Shown here: positions 57,754-64,000 of the stretch, one piece after another
How the letters are laid out: every line of letters begins with the position of its first letter
How positions within the stretch are numbered: the first letter of the stretch is position 1
Assembly (NCBI RefSeq): GCF_003399765.1
Contig: NZ_NFZV01000001.1
Span: 1-64,000, forward strand
DNA: 64,000 nt
DNA from: Alkalilimnicola ehrlichii
Lineage (GTDB): Bacteria > Pseudomonadota > Gammaproteobacteria > Nitrococcales > AK92
Reading direction: 5' to 3'
The notes under the pieces: generated by a model
The model's input: only the letters and a program-made list of their open reading frames with translations
Databases searched by the model: none
Told to the model about the DNA's origin: nothing
Position numbers and translations under genes: made by a program

Positions 57754-58314
57754 TTACTCTGTTTCCAGAATATCCTTTCGAATAAAGCGCGCAATGGCGT
57801 CGGGCGCGTTAATATCGAGGATAGGTAGCGATGTGTCGAGTTGTTCCGGCGCATCGGTGGCAACGGCGACGATAGCCGGATCGCTCGGGTGCCTTGGCGG
57901 GTGGCCGAGTTCGGGGCGCCAGAGTTCGATTTTGGGGAAGTGTTCGCTTTTGAAGCCTTCAACCAAGATGAGGTCCGTGCCGGTTTGATCGAGTCGTGCT
58001 AATTGGTCGGCCAGTCGCGGTTCGGTGGGTTGCGGATGCTCGGTAACCATTGCAGTGCGATAAGCGGAACATACGAGTACTTGACTGGCGCCGGCTTTAC
58101 GAAGTTCGTAACTGTCTTTACCCGGTCGGTCGATATCGAAATTATGGTGGGCGTGCTTAATCAGGGACAAGCGTATACCGTGCGCGGTGAGTAGTGGGAT
58201 AAGCTCTCGCAGTAGCGTGGTTTTACCCGTACCGCTATAGGCGGCAAAGCCGAGCAGCGGTTTGAGAGCGGTTGCCGGCCATAACGGCTGGTACTTATAG
58301 CGCTGACTTGGCAT
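57754..58314 (-). CDS. mobB: Molybdopterin-guanine dinucleotide biosynthesis adapter MobB
   Basis: A 186-residue P-loop GTPase that assists MobA in molybdenum cofactor maturation. Walker A is GFAAYSGTGKTTLL, followed by LIKHAHHNFDIDRPGKDSYELRKAGA, TDLILVEGFKSEHFPKIELWR and DINAPDAIARFI. No mobA or moe gene is in the window, so it stands alone here. The start at 58314 gives a 20-residue N-terminal extension before the P-loop domain. Confidence 0.88.
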   Translation of the reverse strand: MPSQRYKYQPLWPATALKPLLGFAAYSGTGKTTLLRELIPLLTAHGIRLSLIKHAHHNFDIDRPGKDSYELRKAGASQVLVCSAYRTAMVTEHPQPTEPRLADQLARLDQTGTDLILVEGFKSEHFPKIELWRPELGHPPRHPSDPAIVAVATDAPEQLDTSLPILDINAPDAIARFIRKDILETE

Positions 58315-58515
58315 ATCTGTAACACCGTAAAGTGTGAATGATGGTTTTAGAGCCTGCGATCAGGGGGTGTACAAAGCTTTGACAGCACCCCGATAGTAAA
58401 TGCCGAACGATCGTGCCTTTTATGCTAAAGAAGAAGGCTCAACGGTATCTGGCGTTTACTGTCTTAGGTTGTAGGTACCGTTTGAATGAATCCCATACTA
58501 AACGAGGTGCTCGTT

Positions 58516-58853
58516 ATGACCAATTATCTACCTTCGGGGCCGGTTACTTAGCCGAGACCTATCCCGAAATTTGGGAGGCTTATGAGCAGCTGGGAGAAGC
58601 TTGCGCGAATGTGGGGCCCCTGGATCCGCATGCTCGGCGTTTGATCAAGTTGGCGCTAGCCGTCGCGAGTCGTTCGGAGGGCGCGACGCATTCCCATGCC
58701 CGCCGTGCCCTCGCCGAAGGGCTTGACCCCGAAGAGCTTCGCCAAGTTGCCCTGATGGCTATACCGACTATCGGTTTGCCGCAGTCGGTGGCCGCTTTGA
58801 CGTGGATCGAAGACATCATCGAGGAGCAAGAAGACGGCGGGGCCGACGCTTAG
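58516..58853 (+). CDS. Carboxymuconolactone decarboxylase/AhpD-like protein (frameshifted)
   Basis: An alkylhydroperoxidase-fold protein of about 112 residues. The start ATG at 58516 has GAGGT upstream and reads MTNYLP. One base near 58531-58534 appears to be missing; the next frame continues FGAGYLAETYPEIWEAYEQLGEACANVGPLDPHARRLIKLALAVASRSEGATHSHARRALAEG. The conserved EG..HSHARRAL core lacks the CxxC of true AhpD, so peroxidase activity is unlikely. It may act on a small aromatic or thiol substrate. An uninterrupted frame from 58413 exists but has no plausible start signal. Confidence 0.7.
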
Positions 58854-58885
58854 GAGCGGAGCCGGTCGCTAGCTCCTGCCCGCCG

Positions 58886-59263
58886 TCAGCCAAACGGCCA
58901 AGGTTGCTTGGTAAACGCTACCGCTAAAATGTAGCCAAACGCTAACAAAGCGCCGATAAAGGCTGCAATGCGGATTTTCTGCGTTTTTCCTCGTTTTAGG
59001 GCAATCATGCCTAGTCCGATATAGACCAGGAGGCCGAGCACTTTGGCGCCTAGCCAGCTGTGCGGCATCGACACAATGGCAACTAAGCTAAGCGCGCTGA
59101 GCAGTAGCACCGTGTCGATAACATGCGGAACGATTTTTACCCAACGCTGCTGTAACCGTTCGGGGCTAAAAAACATCCAGCTGCCGCGGACGATGAAAAA
59201 TGCCAAAGTGAGCACTGCCGTGCTCATATGGAGGTGTTTGATGAGGCCGTAGTACTCGAACAT
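58886..59263 (-). CDS. SirB2-family membrane protein
   Basis: A 125-residue protein with four membrane helices: LIKHLHMSTAVLTLAFFIVRGSWMFF, VPHVIDTVLLLSALSLVAI, LGAKVLGLLVYIGLGMIAL and IAAFIGALLAFGYILAVAF. The opening HMSTAVLTL....RG and PHVIDT match SirB2 proteins, whose function remains unclear. The gene stands alone. Confidence 0.82.
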   Translation of the reverse strand: MFEYYGLIKHLHMSTAVLTLAFFIVRGSWMFFSPERLQQRWVKIVPHVIDTVLLLSALSLVAIVSMPHSWLGAKVLGLLVYIGLGMIALKRGKTQKIRIAAFIGALLAFGYILAVAFTKQPWPFG

Positions 59264-59468
59264 GCGTTAATCTCGTCGCTCTTCTTTCAGCCCGCCTATC
59301 TTTGCCTTGTTTACCTATAAAAGCAATATTGTTTGTAGGGTTTTGCTGCCGAATTTGTGAAATTCGTCGAGCGGGCTTGGATGCTCGGTTTGCTTCTCGG
59401 CAGTGTTGCTGCTCGCGTTACAGCCCCATATCGCATTTGAAGGCAGGCGATCTGCGGAGTGTCATATC

Positions 59469-59879
59469 ATGGCAATGAGTTTTAACGATGTGGTTGAGGC
59501 GGGAATGATGGCGGAGGCGCCGGTGCGCTTATTGTTCCTGTTTGTGAAAATCGAAGAAATAGGCACTCAAAACGCCGCCGGACCGCGCAGCCGCACCTTA
59601 GAGCCCGTTATGGTCACCGATAAACTGGCTGCGCCTGATCTGGATTTCGACGGTCTGATCGAAGAAGCAGATAAAATCAGCCCCGGCTGGGATTTCGTAC
59701 TGATCTCCAGCCTCATGCGGGGCGATGGCAATATTCCCCACTCCGACGAAGCCGAGCCGCATTTGCAGCAGATGGCGAACTCGGTAGTGAGCGGAGGAGA
59801 CCTGTCGCACTATCTCGTGTTCGACCGCGAAGAGAACCCCATCCGTATCGAGACGAGCCCAGTGGGCGGGACTGCTTAA
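59469..59879 (+). CDS. Conserved hypothetical protein
   Basis: A 136-residue soluble acidic protein beginning MAMSFNDVVEAGMMAEAPVRLLFLFVKIEE. The middle carries LEPVMVTDKLAAPDLDFDGLIEEADKISPGWDFVLISSLMRGDGN, and the end YLVFDREENPIRI. The layout resembles short proteins sometimes labelled 'ribonucleotide reductase subunit alpha' in databases, but nothing supports that activity. GGAG lies 9 bases before the ATG. A terminator follows. Confidence 0.55.
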   Translation: MAMSFNDVVEAGMMAEAPVRLLFLFVKIEEIGTQNAAGPRSRTLEPVMVTDKLAAPDLDFDGLIEEADKISPGWDFVLISSLMRGDGNIPHSDEAEPHLQQMANSVVSGGDLSHYLVFDREENPIRIETSPVGGTA

Positions 59880-59893
59880 CGGGCTTAGCCAAC

Positions 59894-59933
59894 GGGTTAC
59901 ATTACACCTCGGGTGTGGCTATGTGACCCTTTT
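59894..59933 (+). terminator. Rho-independent terminator after the 59469 gene
   Basis: A nested hairpin: GGGTTACAT pairs with ATGTGACCC (one wobble) around ACACC-tcg-GGTGT, followed by TTTT. Confidence 0.75.
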
Positions 59934-60101
59934 GGCATCTTTAACTCGCTGATTCAGCGCCCCTTTTATTGCCTTTCCGTTTTGTGACGCTGCCCTCGGT
60001 GTTGGCAGCAGGCTCCTTCCTATACTCGCTCTCACCGCAAGGGGCTACCGAATCCGGTTTCTTTCGCCCTTGCAAGTACGGTGAAAGGGCCGGGAGGGAG
60101 C

Positions 60102-60479
60102 GTGGTTCGTCGATTTTCTCAGTATCTTAGGGCAATTGCGATTTGGCCCTTGGCGGGCGGTGCGCTTGTCCTGCTGATGGCAGGAGCGCCTGCCGTTGTT
60201 GCCGAGCAGTCCTTATCCTCGGAAGTCGTAGAAGCTTTGGAGGCGGGCAACTGTAAGCAATTGATGCGGTTGAACCGTCGGTATTGGCGGTTAGCCGAGT
60301 CGACGCCCTCGGAAGCTATGTACCAGCACACTGCGTTGGCGTTGGAATCCGCCATCTTGGGCGACCCGCTATGCGGTCGCGCCGATGCCGAGTTGATACG
60401 GGTCGAGCCTCAACAGGGCGTTAATTTCTTTAATCCCCACGAGTTCCATGTTTTCCGCTCCGGGAGACCGTCCCGATGA
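60102..60479 (+). CDS. Exported hypothetical protein, first gene of a three-gene envelope operon
   Basis: A protein of about 125 residues. The GTG at 60102 has GGGAGGGA upstream. A signal or anchor (AIAIWPLAGGALVLLMAGAPAVVAE) is followed by a helical domain (LSSEVVEALEAGNCKQLMRLNRRYWRLAES, two conserved-looking cysteines). No known family is recognised. Its stop overlaps the next ATG by four bases, so it is coupled to the following gene. Confidence 0.55.
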   Translation: MVRRFSQYLRAIAIWPLAGGALVLLMAGAPAVVAEQSLSSEVVEALEAGNCKQLMRLNRRYWRLAESTPSEAMYQHTALALESAILGDPLCGRADAELIRVEPQQGVNFFNPHEFHVFRSGRPSR

Positions 60480-60928
60480 GCGGTTTTAGTCGCCGTTTAC
60501 GGTTGTTGATTCTGGTATTGAGTGTGGCGCTGGCTGTGCCGGTAGCGGCTGCCCCAGGTGATGTGGTAAATCGCTCTGCGGCGGACTTGCCGCCTGTGGC
60601 CCCCGAAGTTGCCGAAGCGTTTATCGACGCTTTGTTTAGTCGTTGGAACGGACACAACTTGGGTGGCTTGTTAGCTGCCGACTTTCCCGATCGTCAGCTC
60701 CTGCTCGATGCTTTCCCGAACGGTGTCCCGGCGGATGCTCGGTTACGGGTAATCGACGTCAGTGCGGTACGGACCTTATCGCAGGCGCGGATAGAAGGGG
60801 GCGTTGAGAGTACCGTTTCGGCGGTTGTGCGCGCTCAGCTCGAATATGAAGATCCGCGGCAAGGCTTTCAACGGCACGAAAGCGTGGGCGAGTACACCTT
60901 TAGGATCGTGCGTCGAGCGCCGCGATGA
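60476..60928 (+). CDS. Exported hypothetical protein, second gene of the three-gene operon
   Basis: A 150-residue protein with a signal peptide (RLRLLILVLSVALAVPVAAA). The mature part (PEVAEAFIDALFSRWNGHNLGGLLAADFPDRQLLLDAF ... VSAVVRAQLEYEDPRQGFQRHESVGEYTFRIV) has the helix-then-sheet order seen in NTF2-like folds, but the match is too weak to name. It overlaps both neighbours by ATGA, so the three genes are translated together. Confidence 0.55.
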   Translation: MSGFSRRLRLLILVLSVALAVPVAAAPGDVVNRSAADLPPVAPEVAEAFIDALFSRWNGHNLGGLLAADFPDRQLLLDAFPNGVPADARLRVIDVSAVRTLSQARIEGGVESTVSAVVRAQLEYEDPRQGFQRHESVGEYTFRIVRRAPR

Positions 60929-62508
60929 CGAAGTCGTTGCGTCTCCTCTGTGTGCCGCTGATATTGGCGGCGCTCTCCGGCCAGGCGTTGGCGACGGAGT
61001 GGCGATTAACGGGAAGCAATACGCTGCGCTTCGAGCATTACCACATCACAGGCGATGAATCCTCCAGTCCGTACGCCCACAGTGGCAGCCATTTCTTTAA
61101 TGATCTGAATCTAAGCCTCACGCGACAACAGGCGTCGGGTTCCCTATGGCGATTTAATTTTGCCGGCGTTGCCAATTATTCCGACTACCGGCATTCCGAA
61201 ACGGGCTTGATCCCCGAGCGGATGTCTATGTTGTACGAGCGCACTGACGTGGCTTTGCCGTTTCGCGTTGAGCTCGGCGACCAGTACATGAACGTTAGCC
61301 GGTTGACGTTGCAGCGCTCGATGAAGGCAATGCGTCTGGAGCTAATGCCTCTGTCCGCGGTCGATGGGCGTAAGCACAGCTTGACCTTATTCGCCGGCGC
61401 CGCCGAAACCGATTGGTTGTCTTTCGATGCCAGTGCCAGCCAGTATCGGGGGGCGTCATGGGCGATGGCCGACAATGCTTTAGGCCGGTTAAGCGCAAAT
61501 GTCGTTTATCATAGTCGAGAGAACGACGAAGGCGTGGTGGAGCATAGCGAATGGGTAGGTAGCTTACTGGCCGAGCGCTCGTTCAACTTCTCCCACCAAC
61601 GTTTGCACGCCCAAGGAGAATGGGCGCGCCATTTTACCGACCATGAGACGCATTGCGATCGCAACGGGCAAGATCGTGCGGTGACCGCCAAGATCAGCGG
61701 CCAGGACAGATTGCGCCCTTTGAGTTACGAAGTCAGCTACGAGCGGTTCGGCGAGGACTATGCGCCGGCCGGTACAACGCTTAGATCGGACTACCGGGGA
61801 ATTGCAGCTCAGGCGGGGCTTGGTCTAGGCGGCGGCTATGAAGTGAGCGGTCGCGGTCACTGGGTTACCTATGGCGTCGATAGCCCGAACCCGGTGCATG
61901 CGGAAACCTTTGGCGTCAGTATGAGTGGTCCGCTCAACCGCTGGGCGCCGCGGCCGATACTGGGGCAAGGCGAGGTTACGCTGCAAACGCGCAACAGCGA
62001 ATCGGGCCATATTGACACGCAGGCGACGACTACGCGTTTGAATTTAACCCTCCCGAACCGGGGGGAAACTCGGATTGGGTTGTTGTGGTCGGAGTTTGAT
62101 AGTCGGCATACGGTTGGAACGGATCGGATCACTCGGAGAGTAAGCGTCAACCACGGTCGGAAAGGCGTTTTTGGTCGTACCGAGCTGGATCTACGGGCCG
62201 GTTTCGCTTACCAAGAGGTTAAAGGGAACAACCCGCAGCAGACCCTAAACCCGACGCTGTCTTTAACGGCAGCCCGTGCCGGTCACAGCATCGGAGCCAA
62301 TCTCGGGTACCACCGCTTCGATACGGATGTGACGGCCGATGCCGGTGTCGATACCTACACCTTCGGGATGAACTACCAGTACCGCGACGGCCCCCATACG
62401 GTCGGTATTCAGGTCGATCACCACTTACGCGATCCGGAAGCCGGCGAGGAGACGGAGTCATGGCGTGCTGGGGTGTTCTGGCGCTATAGCTTCGATCATG
62501 GTTGGTAG
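60925..62508 (+). CDS. Outer-membrane beta-barrel protein, third gene of the three-gene operon
   Basis: A 527-residue protein with a signal peptide (MTKSLRLLCVPLILAALSGQALA). The mature part is almost entirely alternating amphipathic strands (GSLWRFNFAGVANYSDY, FRVELGDQYMNVSRLTLQRSMKAMRLEL, LSYEVSYERFGEDY, TRLNLTLPNRGETRIGLLWSEFD, TFGMNYQYRDGPHTVGIQVDHHL) and ends SWRAGVFWRYSFDHGW. It is probably a 20- to 24-strand barrel. No known export or porin family was recognised. The two small upstream proteins may be its periplasmic partners. Function unknown. Confidence 0.62.
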   Translation: MTKSLRLLCVPLILAALSGQALATEWRLTGSNTLRFEHYHITGDESSSPYAHSGSHFFNDLNLSLTRQQASGSLWRFNFAGVANYSDYRHSETGLIPERMSMLYERTDVALPFRVELGDQYMNVSRLTLQRSMKAMRLELMPLSAVDGRKHSLTLFAGAAETDWLSFDASASQYRGASWAMADNALGRLSANVVYHSRENDEGVVEHSEWVGSLLAERSFNFSHQRLHAQGEWARHFTDHETHCDRNGQDRAVTAKISGQDRLRPLSYEVSYERFGEDYAPAGTTLRSDYRGIAAQAGLGLGGGYEVSGRGHWVTYGVDSPNPVHAETFGVSMSGPLNRWAPRPILGQGEVTLQTRNSESGHIDTQATTTRLNLTLPNRGETRIGLLWSEFDSRHTVGTDRITRRVSVNHGRKGVFGRTELDLRAGFAYQEVKGNNPQQTLNPTLSLTAARAGHSIGANLGYHRFDTDVTADAGVDTYTFGMNYQYRDGPHTVGIQVDHHLRDPEAGEETESWRAGVFWRYSFDHGW

Positions 62509-62668
62509 GCGGCTATTTTTTCGGCACCGGTAGTTGGTTGTTGCTGGGGAAGGCGTTGACCGAAAGGGCCTTCGGCTGACGCTAAGCATCGCTATAGGCA
62601 ATAGCGTCTGGGCCCAGGCCCCATAAGCAAATTCCCGCTAACGCACGATGAAGCCAAGAAAACGCCGT

Positions 62669-63865
62669 TCAATGAACCGCAGTCGTTTCCGGTTGCAGCA
62701 TGACCTTGATGCAACCGTCCTGTTTGTCGCGGAACATCTCATACGCCTGTGGCGCTTGTTCGAGCGACATCCTATGCGTAATGACAAAGCTTGGGTCGAT
62801 GTCCCCGGTAGCGATGCGTTCCAGCAGCGGTTGCAGGTATTTGTGAACGTGGGTCTGGCCGGTTTTTACGGTCAGCGCTTTGTTCATCAAGGCGCCGACG
62901 GGTAGCTTGTCGGCTAAGCCGCCGTATACCCCGGGAACCGATACCGTACCGCCCTTACGGCAGGCCATGATGGCTTGACGTAAAGCCGTAGGCCGTTCGG
63001 TTTCCAGCATCATCCCCTGTTTTACCCGATCGTACCATCCTTCTAAGCCTAAGCCGTGAGCTTCCATACCGACGGCATCGATACACGCATCGGGGCCGCG
63101 CCCGGCTGTCATATCGCGTAAGGCTTCGACTACCTGCAAAGTATTGCCTACATCGCTTGGTCGTAGCGGTTCCGCTCCCGATTCGCGCACGGCCATCGAC
63201 AGGCGCTCGTCGACGTCGTCGATAGCGATGACGCGAGCACCCAGCATCTTAGCGCTGGCAATGGCGAACTGCCCTACCGGGCCGCAACCCCAAACTGCAA
63301 CGGTGTCGCCCGGTTGGATATTGCACTGCTCGGCGGCTTGATAACCGGTGGGGTAAATATCCGTCAGGAATAACACTTGCTCGTCGCGCAGGTGATCCGG
63401 AACCTTCATCGGCCCAACATCGGCGAAGGGGACGCGTACAAATTCCGCCTGACCGCCGGCATACCCGCCTAGCGCGTGAGAATACCCGAACAGGCCGGAT
63501 GGCGAATACCCCCACATCTTTTCGGCGATGACCGCATTCGGATTAGAGTTGTCGCACAAGGACCATAGGTCATGCTCGCAGTAATAGCAGTGTCCGCAAG
63601 CAATCGGGAAGGGGACGACGACCCGATCGCCTTCTTTTAGATTGCCGACCTTATCGCCAACGGCTACCACCTCGCCCATAAACTCGTGGCCGAGAACATC
63701 GCCTTTTTGCATGGTGGGAATGCAACCGTCGAACAGGTGTAAATCCGAGCCGCAAATAGCGGTGGCCGAGATTCGGACCACCGCATCCCGCGGATTGACG
63801 ATGCCCGGATCCGGCACCGTATCGACACGGACGTCGTTTGATCCGTGCCAGCAAACCGCTCTCAT
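62669..63865 (-). CDS. Zinc-dependent alcohol dehydrogenase, glutathione-independent formaldehyde dehydrogenase-like
   Basis: A 398-residue MDR enzyme. The catalytic zinc ligands are in [12 protein letters not shown] and [10 protein letters not shown]. The structural-zinc cysteines are in [22 protein letters not shown]. The NAD-binding region is [22 protein letters not shown]. The C-terminal [34 protein letters not shown] is typical of this subfamily, which acts on formaldehyde or other short alcohols and aldehydes. The substrate is not determined by sequence. It lies next to an SRPBCC gene, a pairing seen in several proteobacteria. Confidence 0.85.
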   Translation of the reverse strand: MRAVCWHGSNDVRVDTVPDPGIVNPRDAVVRISATAICGSDLHLFDGCIPTMQKGDVLGHEFMGEVVAVGDKVGNLKEGDRVVVPFPIACGHCYYCEHDLWSLCDNSNPNAVIAEKMWGYSPSGLFGYSHALGGYAGGQAEFVRVPFADVGPMKVPDHLRDEQVLFLTDIYPTGYQAAEQCNIQPGDTVAVWGCGPVGQFAIASAKMLGARVIAIDDVDERLSMAVRESGAEPLRPSDVGNTLQVVEALRDMTAGRGPDACIDAVGMEAHGLGLEGWYDRVKQGMMLETERPTALRQAIMACRKGGTVSVPGVYGGLADKLPVGALMNKALTVKTGQTHVHKYLQPLLERIATGDIDPSFVITHRMSLEQAPQAYEMFRDKQDGCIKVMLQPETTAVH

Positions 63866-63885
63866 GTCGATCTCCTCTCTTTGGC

Positions 63886-64000
63886 TTAATGGCGCAATGT
63901 GCCCGACGTCGGCGGAGCGGCCGGCGTCGGTTCGGCAGTCGGCATCTCGCCGGCTTCCATGAGCTGTTTAAAGCGCCGTATATCTTCCTGAATCTCCTGC
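63886..64000 (-). CDS. 3' end of an SRPBCC (cyclase/dehydrase-like) protein, partial
   Basis: Read leftward from the window edge, the frame gives [20 protein letters not shown] followed by a Pro/Ala-rich tail and a TAA at 63886-63888. The EI.EDI.RFKQLME.GE ending is typical of SRPBCC/polyketide cyclase-like proteins found beside zinc alcohol dehydrogenases. The bulk of the gene lies outside the window. Confidence 0.55.
   Translation of the reverse strand, partial: QEIQEDIRRFKQLMEAGEMPTAEPTPAAPPTSGTLRH

Noticed and set aside
58413-58515. A longer N-terminus for the AhpD-like protein
   Set aside because: The upstream residues do not look like the family, and a well-placed ATG with GAGGT at 58516 gives the expected start if one missing base is allowed.

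Overview
The window is about 64 kb of gammaproteobacterial chromosome at moderately high GC. The evidence is the gene content: PriA-ArgS-FtsN-like order, UbiD followed by a ferredoxin-type reductase, a DnaJ-related (PF12339-type) protein, a TIGR02444 protein, SirB2 and a two-part PntA. Very acidic exported proteins suggest a halophilic or haloalkaliphilic lineage near the Chromatiales/Ectothiorhodospiraceae, but that placement is inference. No rRNA, tRNA, CRISPR array, prophage or insertion sequence was recognised.

Layout. 0-2.5 kb: a tandemly duplicated module of the 3' end of a probable T6SS-type effector, a DUF6708-like membrane protein and a terminator. 2.6-6.8 kb: acrylyl-CoA/quinone reductase, 2-methylcitrate/citrate synthase, a DUF2892-like protein and two tandem small outer-membrane barrels. 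7-19.2 kb (all leftward): tex, an oxidoreductase-like protein, an OmpA-type lipoprotein, an esterase, a P2-type cation ATPase, an FtsN-like protein, argS and priA. 19.3-19.7 kb: an AT-rich gap with a cluster of consensus DnaA boxes. 19.7-28.6 kb: DnaJ-related protein, TIGR02444 protein, pntAA-pntAB-pntB, HNH nuclease, SLC13/RCK transporter, a 5'-3' exonuclease and fructosamine kinase. 28.6-35.7 kb: mlaA, squalene/phytoene synthase, a CHASE-PAS-PAS sensor, and ubiD with its reductase.

36-42.8 kb is the most unusual part: a VpsR-like sigma-54 activator, a secreted barrel protein, two paralogous Asn/Asp-rich repeat proteins, a FapD-like C39 peptidase and two small exported proteins. Each repeat-protein gene is preceded by a good sigma-54 promoter and, 93-96 bp further upstream, by a shared 18-bp motif. 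I read the locus as a self-contained, sigma-54-controlled, Fap-like surface-fibre or adhesin system.

43-64 kb: xth, a DUF5666-like protein, prlC, gor, gamma-carbonic anhydrase, a phospholipid-methyltransferase-like protein, FAD oxidoreductase, polysaccharide pyruvyl transferase, porin, an FMN-dependent hydroxy-acid oxidase, a DegP-like protease, mobB, an AhpD-like protein, SirB2, an unrecognised three-gene envelope operon, a zinc alcohol dehydrogenase and the end of an SRPBCC protein.

Data quality matters here: 14 genes, several of them core, carry 16 frameshifts. Every one is consistent with a single missing base and most fall in homopolymers. I treat these as likely sequencing errors and annotate the full gene spans.
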